In this document: positions 35,525 to 44,278 of the stretch, one piece after another
Layout: each line of letters opens with the position of its first letter
How positions within the stretch are numbered: position 1 is the first letter of the stretch
From: Propionibacteriaceae bacterium
GTDB lineage: Bacteria; Actinomycetota; Actinomycetes; Propionibacteriales; Propionibacteriaceae
Direction: 5' to 3'
DNA length: 64,000 bases
NCBI GenBank assembly: GCA_009782785.1
Contig: WRIJ01000001.1
Coordinates: 124,001 to 188,000 of the forward strand
Notes under the pieces: model-generated
What the model was told of the DNA's origin: nothing
The model's input: the letters and a program-made list of their open reading frames with translations, nothing else
The model's database searches: none
Position numbers and translations under genes: made by a program

Positions 35525-37194
35525 GCAAATAGTGCAGCGGAGAGATCCTCTTTGATGGTTGTTAACCTCTCTGCGGCTCTGGTACGCACCAGGCTCAGTT
35601 CCTCAAAGCCAGCTTCAGGGGAAACAGGTTCGATGACTTCAAGGTAACACTTGACCTTGGGTTCGGTTCCCGAGGGTCTCACGATCACCTGATCATCGCG
35701 GCGGGTTTTCATGAGTATTCCATCAGTCGGCGGCAAGCCCTTCCATCCCTGTTGTAAATCAGCCACCAATTCCACCGGGCTCGACGCCAACTCTCGTAGG
35801 GGAGAAATTCTCAACTTGTCCATGGTCAATGGAATCTGGGGTTGATCATCGAAGCGTACTGACAGTTGAGAACTGAGGTAGAGGCCATGGCGGCGGGCAA
35901 GATCATCGAGAAGTCCCATGATCGAACTTCCCTGCGCCTTCAGCCGTGAGGCGAGCCGAGCCACCATCACACCAGTTGTTATCCCATCTTTATCGCGGAC
36001 AAGATCAGGGCGTACACAATATCCAATAGCTTCCTCATAAGCGAAACCAAGATCTTCGACTCTTCCCATCCACTTGAAACCTGTCAGTGTTTGGACGTAC
36101 TCGTTGCCATGTTCTATGGCAATGACCTCCAGCTGGCGTGAAGAAACCACTGAGTTGGCAAAAACACCGGTACATCCGCTCGTGGCAAGGTCTTCTCCCA
36201 GTACGGCTCCGAGCTCATCACCGTGGAGGATTCTCCACCCAAGACGTGGATCTTCCAGGGCAACCGCACATCGATCAGCGTCAGGATCATGAGCGATGAC
36301 AATGTCGGCTTCTTCACGCTGGGCCAGGGCAATCGCTTGATCGAGAGCACCTGGTTCCTCGGGGTTCGGGAAGGCAACAGTGGGGAATTCCGGATCCGGG
36401 TGGAGTTGAGACTGCACAGAGGTAACCGAATCAAAACCTGCTCGTTGGAATGCTGCTAAGGCTATGTCTGCTCCGACGCCATGCATGGCGGTATAGACAA
36501 TCCGAATCGGTGCAGGCGGTCGTTGTCCCTGGGAGATAGCTTGCAGGTACGTGTCACGCAACTCACCTCCAGCACAAGCCCACCCTTCAGCTCGAGGAAT
36601 CAGATTGGCGTGAGGTGCTGCATCAATGCACTCGGCAATACCAGCGTCGTGAGGGGAGACGATCTGAACCCCCCTAGCATGGTCGTCCACCATTCGCCCA
36701 CCCAAATAAACCTTGAACCCATTGTCAGCAGCAGGATTATGGGAGGCGGTCACCATCACCCCAGCATCTGCTTCAAGATGACGAACAGAAAAGGAGAGTA
36801 ACGGTGTGGGAACAGGGTCATCCAAGAGTATGGCTTCCCCTCCTGCGGCGGTGATGACACCAGCGGTGTCCAGGGCAAATTGCCGAGAATGATGGCGAGC
36901 ATCGTTGCCAATGACAATCTTGGGCTGATCAATATGGGCTTGGAGATAGGTCACTAATCCGTGAGTTGCCTGAATAACCACTGCGCGATTCATCGCGTTG
37001 GGCCCTGCGGCCATCACTCCTCGCAACCCTGCGGTACCAAATTGGAGACGATGACTGAAACGATCCTTCAGCTGGGTTAAGGCGGTTTCATCACTGTGTG
37101 CACGTCGAGCTAAGCTACGAAGCTCCTCTTGGTCCGATTCATCAACATCGCCAGAAATCCATGCAGACACCAACTCATCTAAGGGTTCTTTCAT
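35521..37194 (-). CDS. Phosphohexomutase-family enzyme, PGM2-like, probable phosphopentomutase
   Basis: Alpha-D-phosphohexomutase superfamily, 557 residues, four domains. Motifs are QFGTAGLRGVMAAGPNAMNR, the catalytic phosphoserine loop TASHNPAADNGFKVY, the metal loop AHDPDADRCAV, and the sugar-binding GFKWMGR with FAYEEAIGYC. These fit the PGM2 (phosphopentomutase/phosphoribomutase) branch. It ends an operon with deoA and deoC and no deoB is seen, so conversion of (deoxy)ribose-1-phosphate to the 5-phosphate is the likely role. A phosphoglucomutase or phosphomannomutase role cannot be excluded. The ATG at 37194, one base past deoC, is preferred over a longer frame running back into deoC. Confidence 0.88.
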   Translation of the reverse strand: MKEPLDELVSAWISGDVDESDQEELRSLARRAHSDETALTQLKDRFSHRLQFGTAGLRGVMAAGPNAMNRAVVIQATHGLVTYLQAHIDQPKIVIGNDARHHSRQFALDTAGVITAAGGEAILLDDPVPTPLLSFSVRHLEADAGVMVTASHNPAADNGFKVYLGGRMVDDHARGVQIVSPHDAGIAECIDAAPHANLIPRAEGWACAGGELRDTYLQAISQGQRPPAPIRIVYTAMHGVGADIALAAFQRAGFDSVTSVQSQLHPDPEFPTVAFPNPEEPGALDQAIALAQREEADIVIAHDPDADRCAVALEDPRLGWRILHGDELGAVLGEDLATSGCTGVFANSVVSSRQLEVIAIEHGNEYVQTLTGFKWMGRVEDLGFAYEEAIGYCVRPDLVRDKDGITTGVMVARLASRLKAQGSSIMGLLDDLARRHGLYLSSQLSVRFDDQPQIPLTMDKLRISPLRELASSPVELVADLQQGWKGLPPTDGILMKTRRDDQVIVRPSGTEPKVKCYLEVIEPVSPEAGFEELSLVRTRAAERLTTIKEDLSAALFA

Positions 37195-37195
37195 C

Positions 37196-37843
37196 TTATT
37201 CACACTCCGCAAGGATCGCAGCACTGGCCGAGAGTCCCAGACGTGTTGCACCTGCGGCGAACATGGCCAATGCATCAGCTAGACTGCGTATTCCGCCACT
37301 AGCTTTCACCCCCATGCCATCACCAACACAGCTCCTGATGAGGCTCACAGCGTGGGGGCTTGCACCACCGGCTGGGTGCATACCAGTAGAGGTTTTAACG
37401 AAATCAGCTCCACCAGCCACAGACACTCGGCAGGCTTCTATGATTTCCTCATCGCTCAAAGCTGCGGATTCTATGATGACTTTGAGAATCGTTAGTGCAG
37501 GTACTGCCGTCCGTACTGCTTCAATATCATGGTGTACGAGGTCCCACTGCCCTGCCTTCGCCCATCCAAGATTGATGACCATATCGATCTCATCAGCCCC
37601 TCGCTGGACACTTTCTGCTGCCTCGGCTGCTTTCATTTGACTGGTATGGGCACCTGCTGGAAATCCGCACACGGTGGCCACTTTTAACCCACGAGCGTCG
37701 ATAGGGAGCATGGAGGGGCTCACACACACAGAATAAACACCAAGGTCGACACCTTCAGTCACCAGTGCATCAACATCTCGAGGTGTTGCCTCAGGTTTGA
37801 GTAGAGTATGGTCAATCATGCTCGCAATATCGTGACAGTTCAT
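37196..37843 (-). CDS. deoC: Deoxyribose-phosphate aldolase
   Basis: Cleaves 2-deoxyribose-5-phosphate to glyceraldehyde-3-phosphate and acetaldehyde through a Schiff base. The 215-residue TIM barrel shows [37 protein letters not shown] and the Schiff-base lysine in [16 protein letters not shown], then GVKASGGIR. It lies between deoA (24-base gap) and the mutase gene, the step that would feed it. Confidence 0.95.
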   Translation of the reverse strand: MNCHDIASMIDHTLLKPEATPRDVDALVTEGVDLGVYSVCVSPSMLPIDARGLKVATVCGFPAGAHTSQMKAAEAAESVQRGADEIDMVINLGWAKAGQWDLVHHDIEAVRTAVPALTILKVIIESAALSDEEIIEACRVSVAGGADFVKTSTGMHPAGGASPHAVSLIRSCVGDGMGVKASGGIRSLADALAMFAAGATRLGLSASAAILAECE

Positions 37844-37867
37844 GGGATTCTTCTTTCTTCCTCGGTG

Positions 37868-39244
37868 CTACGCCAGTGTTGAAGCTGACACCTTGTCGAT
37901 GATGACTCCGGTGGGCTGCGGGGCTTGTGGGCCAATACTCCAGGCCCCCTCAAGTTTCTCTTGGGCACGAGAAAAAGCATCTGGGGTATCTGTATGGAGG
38001 GTCATGAGTGGTTGTCCTTGTCGTACCCGATCCCCTGGTTTGGCATGAAGGACCACCCCTGCACCGATCTGGACTTTATCCTCCTTGCGTGCTCGCCCTG
38101 CCCCTAGTCGCCAAGCAGCAAGGCCTACTTTCATCGCATCCAGGCTGAGCAGGAATCCATCATGATCGGCCACCACATCTTCAGTGAACTTAGCCCAAGC
38201 CATCTCGCCATCCACATCTCCCCCCTGGGCTCGTATAGTTGCTCTCCATGAATCCATAGCCCGACCATCAGTGAGCGACCTGGCAACATCTGCTGTACGC
38301 AATTCTTCAACTCGGCTCTGTGCATGCTTGCTTCCCGGTAGTATTCCGGCCCCAGGGATTCCTTGAACCTCAACAATATCTGCAGCTACATCAAGCATTT
38401 CTCTCGCCAAAGCAAGGGTGAGTTCAATGACATCCTTGGGCCCTCCCCCTCCAAGCACTTCAAGGGACTCTCGTACTTCGAGCGCATTTCCTACACTCAG
38501 CCCCAAGGGGGTGTCCATATCGGTGATCAAGGCAACCGTGTGGACGCCATGATCCTCCCCTATCTCTACCATGGTTCTTGCTAGTTCCTTTGCCCCTGAG
38601 AGTTCTTTCATGAAGGCACCTGAGCCGCATTTCACATCGAGAACCAAACCCGAGGTTCCTTCAGCAATCTTCTTGCTCATGATTGAGGACGAAATCAGTG
38701 GAATCGAGGCAACTGTACCGGTCACGTCTCGCAGGGCATAGAGTTTGCGATCTGCTGGGGCAAGACCTGCACCAGCTGCACAAATGACAGCACCTGTGGA
38801 TGCTAATTGTTGACCCATCTGTTCAAGGCTGAGTTCAGCTTGCCAGCCTGGGATTGATTCGAGTTTGTCGAGGGTCCCTCCGGTGTGCCCGAGCCCTCGC
38901 CCAGAAAGTTGCGGAATCCCCACACCGTAACTGGAAACCACTGCTGTCAGTGGGAGAGTAATTTTGTCCCCCACCCCGCCAGTGGAGTGTTTGTCGACAG
39001 TCGCTCGAGGCAGGAAAGAGAAATCCAAACGCTCACCTGAGGCGATCATGGCATCGGTCCAGCAATTGAGTTCACTGCGATTGAGCCCTCGCAGGAAGAT
39101 CGCCATCAACAGAGCTGACATCTGCTCCTCAGCAACTTCACCAGAGGTATAAGCATCGATGATCCAGTTGATCTGGTTGTCACTGAGAATCTCTGCGTCA
39201 CGCTTAGCAATAATGATGTCAACAGCATCGAAGGTATCTACCAT
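37868..39244 (-). CDS. deoA: Thymidine / pyrimidine-nucleoside phosphorylase
   Basis: Phosphorolyses thymidine, deoxyuridine and possibly uridine to base and (deoxy)ribose-1-phosphate. The 458 residues show the phosphate-binding VDKHSTGGVGDKITLPL, SGRGLGHTGGTLDKLES (family signature) and LDVKCGSGAFMK. The length suits the family (430-460). It starts two bases after the cdd stop, with GGAGG in front, so cytidine deamination and pyrimidine phosphorolysis are made together. Confidence 0.95.
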   Translation of the reverse strand: MVDTFDAVDIIIAKRDAEILSDNQINWIIDAYTSGEVAEEQMSALLMAIFLRGLNRSELNCWTDAMIASGERLDFSFLPRATVDKHSTGGVGDKITLPLTAVVSSYGVGIPQLSGRGLGHTGGTLDKLESIPGWQAELSLEQMGQQLASTGAVICAAGAGLAPADRKLYALRDVTGTVASIPLISSSIMSKKIAEGTSGLVLDVKCGSGAFMKELSGAKELARTMVEIGEDHGVHTVALITDMDTPLGLSVGNALEVRESLEVLGGGGPKDVIELTLALAREMLDVAADIVEVQGIPGAGILPGSKHAQSRVEELRTADVARSLTDGRAMDSWRATIRAQGGDVDGEMAWAKFTEDVVADHDGFLLSLDAMKVGLAAWRLGAGRARKEDKVQIGAGVVLHAKPGDRVRQGQPLMTLHTDTPDAFSRAQEKLEGAWSIGPQAPQPTGVIIDKVSASTLA

Positions 39245-39246
39245 GT

Positions 39247-39657
39247 CTAGCCTCCTTGAGTGCGGGTGTACTCATTCAAATCCGTAGGCCCAAAAGATTG
39301 CGGCAGAAGATCACTCAGAGTGCACTGACCGCCTGGTGAGAGAATGGCCAGGGTTGGTCCGCCGTGTTCCAGAAGAAGCTGACGGCATCTCCCACAAGGG
39401 GTGATGACTTCCCCTATGCCATTGACACAGGTGAAGGCAACAAGTTGTCCACCGCCGCCGCTGATCAGGGTGCTCACCAATCCACACTCGGCACATAAGG
39501 TGAGTCCATAAGACGCATTCTCCACGTTGCATCCAGTGATGATACGCCCGTCACTGGTGAGTGCTGCAGCTCCCACCGGGTAGTGAGAGTAGGGTACGTA
39601 GGCTTGAGCGGCTGCCGCCCGAGCATGGTCGAGAAGTTCAGAAAAATCCATCATCAC
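39247..39657 (-). CDS. cdd: Cytidine deaminase
   Basis: Zinc enzyme converting (deoxy)cytidine to (deoxy)uridine. In 136 residues it has the catalytic CNVENASYGLTLCAECG segment (zinc Cys and proton-shuttle Glu) and TPCGRCRQLL with the other two zinc cysteines, the homotetrameric short form. YVPYSHYPVGAAAL is the substrate-binding N-terminus. It overlaps the upstream permease by four bases (ATGA). Confidence 0.96.
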   Translation of the reverse strand: MMMDFSELLDHARAAAAQAYVPYSHYPVGAAALTSDGRIITGCNVENASYGLTLCAECGLVSTLISGGGGQLVAFTCVNGIGEVITPCGRCRQLLLEHGGPTLAILSPGGQCTLSDLLPQSFGPTDLNEYTRTQGG

Positions 39658-40946
39658 CCCTTGTACGGTTTGCCTTCCATTGCTGGGGGATGAACTCGAC
39701 CAACGAGTCCGGCCACAGCAAAGATGGTAATGAGATAGGGAGCCATTGACATGAACTGCCCAGGGATATCCACACCAGCGGATTGGAGAGTCTTTGCTAG
39801 CTGATCAGCAAAACCAAACAGGAGAGCTGCCAAGACTATTCGGCTTGGTTTCCACCCACCCAAGATCATGACAGCAAGAGCAATAAACCCTCGCCCTCCG
39901 CTCATTCCTCCATTGAAGGACAAACCTTCAGCCACGGTGAAATAGGCTCCACCAAGCCCTGCAATAGCCCCACCAAGAATAGTGTTGCGCACCCGAGTAC
40001 GGTTGACCTTGATCCCCATGGTGTCAGCAGCGCGAGGATGTTCACCGCAGGACCGCAATCTTAGACCCCATTTGGATTTAAACAACATGATCTGGAGAAT
40101 AATCACAGCCACATACATGACATAGACCAGCACTCCTTGATCGAAAAGGACTGGTCCAAGGACAGGGATCTTGCTCACTAGGGGAATCTTCCAGGTAGGG
40201 AGTTTGACAGCCACAGAGAAGACGGCATACTTTGTGAGAATTGTCGAGTAAAAATACGTGGTCACTCCCAAGACCAAAACATTGAGGACAACACCAACCA
40301 CGATGTGATCCACCCAGTATTTCACAGCAAACAGGGCTAGCAGTGCACCCACGAGAGCGCCAGCAATAGGTGCCGTCACCAAACCGATCCATGGGTTTTT
40401 TGTCCACGCCCCCACAGCACCCGCCAAGAAGGCACCAGCTAATAATTGTCCTTCGATCGAGACATTGATCACACCCACGCGTTCACACACGGTTCCAGCC
40501 ATTCCACCAAAGATCAGTGGAATCGAGCAGAAGAGGGCACCTTTGAGTAGTGAGGTCACGGGCAAGGTTCCACTCTTGTCCGCGACAGCCCAGATCAGGA
40601 AGGCAGAGATAAACAAAGCCCCATAGGCAACCCCGAGAAGGGTTCCCACCCTCACCTTGCCGAGGGCTTCTGTCCGGGTGAAAGTCATCCACCACGCAAA
40701 GACAGTGACACAAGCCATCCCCACGATGAGGAGGAGAATGACATAAAAAGCGGGTAGGTTCCAGGAGGCGACCCCCCAATGAGAGTTGCCAGTGTCGATG
40801 ACAATCCTCGATATTGCCCTGCGTGGGGTAGACAGGAACATAGCCAGTGTGGCAACGGTGAAGATAGACAAGGCGATGGGAAGTTTCCAGGTCCGTGGCC
40901 GCAGAACCACGTGGGCACTATCGGGTTGGAGGTTTATCGTGCTCAC
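39654..40946 (-). CDS. Nucleoside ABC transporter permease (second subunit)
   Basis: A 430-residue inner-membrane permease of the BmpA-associated (NupQ/YufQ, BPD_transp_2) family, with about ten helices. The cytoplasmic loop RLRSCGEHPRAADTMGI is the ATPase-coupling EAA-like motif; FGGMAGTVCERVGVINVSIEGQ is the family's conserved segment. It pairs with the permease just upstream, which it overlaps by four bases, to form the membrane channel for purine or pyrimidine nucleosides. Confidence 0.92.
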   Translation of the reverse strand: MSTINLQPDSAHVVLRPRTWKLPIALSIFTVATLAMFLSTPRRAISRIVIDTGNSHWGVASWNLPAFYVILLLIVGMACVTVFAWWMTFTRTEALGKVRVGTLLGVAYGALFISAFLIWAVADKSGTLPVTSLLKGALFCSIPLIFGGMAGTVCERVGVINVSIEGQLLAGAFLAGAVGAWTKNPWIGLVTAPIAGALVGALLALFAVKYWVDHIVVGVVLNVLVLGVTTYFYSTILTKYAVFSVAVKLPTWKIPLVSKIPVLGPVLFDQGVLVYVMYVAVIILQIMLFKSKWGLRLRSCGEHPRAADTMGIKVNRTRVRNTILGGAIAGLGGAYFTVAEGLSFNGGMSGGRGFIALAVMILGGWKPSRIVLAALLFGFADQLAKTLQSAGVDIPGQFMSMAPYLITIFAVAGLVGRVHPPAMEGKPYKG

Positions 40947-42439
40947 GATGTCACCTCCTTGTCGGAGGTGGTTGGTGGCGCTGAGTCTTTCGGCTCCCCA
41001 AATGTTGGGGATTTCAACACTTTCTTGGTGGGTTTCTTTTTATGGCGCTTCGTATCAGCACTAGTGGTGGGTTCTTCACTGGGTGGATACTCGAGTGGTG
41101 GATACTCTTGCTGAATGTTCTCAGGGTCATAGGTGAGCAAAGGAGTCGCCTCGAGTTGTTGTTCCTCCTGTTTCAGGTCTCGCTGCTGTTTGCGGATCTG
41201 TCTCTTTCGGCGACGCTCTGGATCGGGTAGGTGGAAGATGGCTCGCACGAGTGGTGGAGCTGCAATGAGAAGTACGATGATCGATTGTAGAATCAAGATG
41301 ATGTCGACCGGTGTTTTTGTCGCTGTCCTCATCACATAACTACCGGCCCGCAATCCACCGAACAGGAGCCCAGCTAGAACCGTTCCTAGTGGTCTTGATC
41401 TGCCCAAGAGCGCGACAGTAATGGCATCAAAACCTAAAGTTGCGGCGATATCACCATTGAGTGTTGGACTGCCTAGAGACAATAACTGGGAGGTAGCAGC
41501 GAGCCCTGCAAGTCCCCCACCGATGACCATGACCCACACATACGATGCAGCTACGTTCATTCCTGCTGTTCGCCCCGCATCAGGATTCTCTCCAACAGCA
41601 CGAATACGGAAACCCAGCGTTGAACGCTCCATTAACCACCACACCCCTACGGCGGCGATGAGCACAAGCAAGAATCCAAGATCAATATTGGACCCGAATA
41701 ATTGAGGGAACTGTGCTGAAGAGTTCACTCGGGGACTGACGGGGTAAATAGATCCTGGGCTTCGAAAATGAAAGAGATCATCACGATTTCCCAAAAGCCA
41801 CCCCAGAAGCAGAAGTGCGATCGAGTTCAACATGATGGTGACAATGACTTCGTTAGCTCCTGTTTTGGCTTTCAATATCCCGGGAATAAAACCCCATATG
41901 GCACCACCGAGGAAAGCACCTATCAAGCACAGGAGAAGATGGAGCGCTGGTGGGAGATGGAAGGTGAAACCAATCCATCCGCAGAAGATAGCTCCCAAGA
42001 TAATTTGGCCCTGGGCACCAATGTTGAACAGTCCTGCACGGAAACCCATTCCGAGTGCTAACCCAGCAAAGATCAGTGGAACAGCAAAGGAAATGGTATT
42101 TGTTAGTGGCTCAAAGAATCCAGCCGTGGTGGTTGCGGAAAAGTCGACAACCGCACCAGTGAACAAAGAAGAGTAAGCATTGCCCACACTTGCCCCCACA
42201 GCATGGAAGAAATCCCATGGGCGAGCGCCGAGATAATGGGCGGTGCGTTGAACCTCACTGTCCACTGCAATAATGAGAAGGGCGCTGATGAACAAAGCGA
42301 GAAAAATTGCCAGTATCGTGGTCACGGTCGTGGAATTGGTGACCTTTCTTCCTACGTCTCTCCACTCCACTCTGGGTCGTTTGTCTGGAGATCCTTCGCT
42401 GTCGTGATCAGGGAGAAGTGTTGTCGTGGTTTCAGACAT
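40943..42439 (-). CDS. Nucleoside ABC transporter permease (first subunit) with long charged tail
   Basis: A 498-residue permease of the NupP/YufP type. About ten membrane helices occupy residues 35-400, with GFRAGLFNIGAQGQIILGA and FRIRAVGENPDAGRTAGM as family segments. Unusually, residues 405-498 form a cytoplasmic tail rich in Arg, Lys, Gln, Glu and Pro, including PPLEYPPSEEP and HKKKPTKK. The ATG at 42439 is chosen because AGGAG lies seven bases upstream; longer readings only extend into the ATPase gene, with which it overlaps by eight bases. Confidence 0.9.
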   Translation of the reverse strand: MSETTTTLLPDHDSEGSPDKRPRVEWRDVGRKVTNSTTVTTILAIFLALFISALLIIAVDSEVQRTAHYLGARPWDFFHAVGASVGNAYSSLFTGAVVDFSATTTAGFFEPLTNTISFAVPLIFAGLALGMGFRAGLFNIGAQGQIILGAIFCGWIGFTFHLPPALHLLLCLIGAFLGGAIWGFIPGILKAKTGANEVIVTIMLNSIALLLLGWLLGNRDDLFHFRSPGSIYPVSPRVNSSAQFPQLFGSNIDLGFLLVLIAAVGVWWLMERSTLGFRIRAVGENPDAGRTAGMNVAASYVWVMVIGGGLAGLAATSQLLSLGSPTLNGDIAATLGFDAITVALLGRSRPLGTVLAGLLFGGLRAGSYVMRTATKTPVDIILILQSIIVLLIAAPPLVRAIFHLPDPERRRKRQIRKQQRDLKQEEQQLEATPLLTYDPENIQQEYPPLEYPPSEEPTTSADTKRHKKKPTKKVLKSPTFGEPKDSAPPTTSDKEVTS

Positions 42440-44114
42440 GGTCAACTCCTGAACCTCGGGATCCCTTGGTGGCTTTCCTCTGTGATGGGGTCTTAGGTTT
42501 CTTGGTCGCATTGTGGCCGGCCTGTGCCAAGGCATCGTCATATCCCACACCAGCCATCATGAGTCCAAGAACATGGCGCTCGGTGTCTGGTGGAACAATA
42601 CCCACGATCTTTCCGTCGTACATGACAGCAACTCGGTCAGCAAGGGCCGAGATTTCATTAAGCTCAGTGGAGATGACCAGTACTGCTGTTCCCTGATTAC
42701 GGGCAGCAATGATGCGGGAATGAATGAACTCTATCGAGCCAATATCCACTCCACGGGTTGGCTGCGAAGCAATCAAGACAGATAGATCCCTGGAGAGCTC
42801 TCGTGCGACAACCACTTTTTGTTGGTTACCACCCGACAAGGTTCCTAGCGCAGCGTTAGCCGAACCTGCGCGTACATCAAATTCCTCAACTAGTTTCTTT
42901 GCGTTCGCTGCTATCGATCTTGTTTTCAGTGAGCCCCACTGTGAGAAAGTCTGAGAGGTTACCTGGTCAAGAATCAGATTCTCAGCAATGGTGAACCCGT
43001 GGACTACTCCATCCTTTCCACGATCTTCTGGAATGAAACCTACTCCGGTATCGAGCACTTTTTTCACTGTTTTTCCTGCAAGGTCTATGGGGGGACGTGA
43101 TGGTGTCGTGGAAGGTTGTTCACTAGTGGCTTGCTCCACAGCTAGTTCCGCGGTCAAGGTGCCAGGAGATGTGAGCAGGATTTCACCAGAAGTAGGTTTT
43201 CTTAGCCCAATGAGAGTCTCAGCCAATTCTGTTTGACCATTACCTTGGACCCCTGCAACCGCTAGCACTTCCCCTGCGCAGACTGTGAAAGAAACACTAT
43301 CCAGCAGCGTACGCCCGTCCGCATCAATAAGATCCAGGCTGCGGACGTCCATAACAACATCTCCATGCGTCTGTGCTCTTTGCTTTCTCCCCATATCCAC
43401 GCTCCTGCCCACCATCATTGCTGCTAGGTCACTTTGAGAGGTAGTTGGTGCGGCAGACCGAATCACTTTCCCATGGCGAATGACAGTGATGATGTCAGCA
43501 ACTTCTTGGACCTCGCGGAGTTTGTGAGTGATGAAGACAATAGAGGTGCCTGAGGTTTTCAGTTGTCTCATGATATTCATCAGCTCATCTGTTTCCTGGG
43601 GAATGAGAACGGCAGTGGGCTCGTCCAAAATAAGGATCTTGGCCTGACGGGATAAGGCTTTGATGATTTCAACCCTCTGCTGCACCCCAACAGGAAGATC
43701 CCCCACCAGAGCATCCGGATTGATGTCAAAACCGAATTGTTCAGAGATCTCTTTGACCATCTTTCGCGCCTGGGAAACATTGATGATCCCCAGTGGGTGT
43801 GTAGGTTCAGTTCCGAGAACAACATTTTCCGCAACAGTAAAGACCGGTACGAGCATGAAATGCTGATGAACCATTCCAATCCCTGCGGCCATAGCATCAC
43901 CAGGTCCTGAAAAATGAACCGGAACATCATCGAGAAGGATTTCTCCCCCATCGGCACCATAGAGCCCATAGAGCACATTCATGAGTGTGGATTTTCCAGC
44001 CCCGTTTTCCCCCAGCAGGGCGTGAATTTGACCCTCTTCCACCACGAGATCTATGGAATCGTTAGCCACAAAATCACCGAATTTTTTGGTGACTTGACGC
44101 AACTCAAGTTTCAT
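42432..44114 (-). CDS. Nucleoside ABC transporter ATP-binding protein (double ABC domain)
   Basis: Energises the nucleoside importer. The 560 residues hold two ABC domains. Domain 1 has Walker [14 protein letters not shown] and Walker [14 protein letters not shown]. Domain 2 has the degenerate loop [11 protein letters not shown] and [16 protein letters not shown], as in the RbsA/MglA/BmpA-linked ATPases. A Ser/Thr/Pro-rich insertion of about 25 residues sits in domain 2 before [15 protein letters not shown]. The ATG at 44114 has AGGAGGG in front. A terminator-like hairpin separates it from bmpA. Confidence 0.93.
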   Translation of the reverse strand: MKLELRQVTKKFGDFVANDSIDLVVEEGQIHALLGENGAGKSTLMNVLYGLYGADGGEILLDDVPVHFSGPGDAMAAGIGMVHQHFMLVPVFTVAENVVLGTEPTHPLGIINVSQARKMVKEISEQFGFDINPDALVGDLPVGVQQRVEIIKALSRQAKILILDEPTAVLIPQETDELMNIMRQLKTSGTSIVFITHKLREVQEVADIITVIRHGKVIRSAAPTTSQSDLAAMMVGRSVDMGRKQRAQTHGDVVMDVRSLDLIDADGRTLLDSVSFTVCAGEVLAVAGVQGNGQTELAETLIGLRKPTSGEILLTSPGTLTAELAVEQATSEQPSTTPSRPPIDLAGKTVKKVLDTGVGFIPEDRGKDGVVHGFTIAENLILDQVTSQTFSQWGSLKTRSIAANAKKLVEEFDVRAGSANAALGTLSGGNQQKVVVARELSRDLSVLIASQPTRGVDIGSIEFIHSRIIAARNQGTAVLVISTELNEISALADRVAVMYDGKIVGIVPPDTERHVLGLMMAGVGYDDALAQAGHNATKKPKTPSQRKATKGSRGSGVDHV

Positions 44115-44190
44115 GAGCCCTCCTGGGGAGTCTTGGGTCCACCCTAGTGGAAAACCCTGTGTTGGCAAGAGGAAATTCTCACCATATTAG

Positions 44191-44224
44191 AAAGGAAACC
44201 CGAGATGCCTAGCAGCATCTCGGG
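44191..44224 (-). terminator. Intrinsic terminator or attenuator between bmpA and the ABC genes
   Basis: CCCGAGATGC (44199-44208) and GCATCTCGGG (44215-44224) form a perfect 10-base stem with a six-base loop. On the minus strand it is followed by TTTCCTTTCT. Since the transporter genes downstream have no obvious promoter of their own, partial read-through would give more binding protein than transporter. Confidence 0.8.
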
Positions 44225-44230
44225 CCCTTG

Positions 44231-44274
44231 CAAGGTGAACAGGTAGCACCTGCGTACAGGTGACCGCCACCTTG
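44231..44274 (-). other. Structured 3' region after bmpA
   Basis: CAAGGTG (44231-44237) pairs with CACCTTG (44268-44274). Inside, on the minus strand, CACCTG-TACG-CAGGTG and CAGGT-GCT-ACCTG can each form a hairpin, but they share the same CAGGT, so only one can exist at a time. It may protect the bmpA message from decay or affect the terminator just downstream. Confidence 0.5.
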
Positions 44275-44278
44275 ATGA

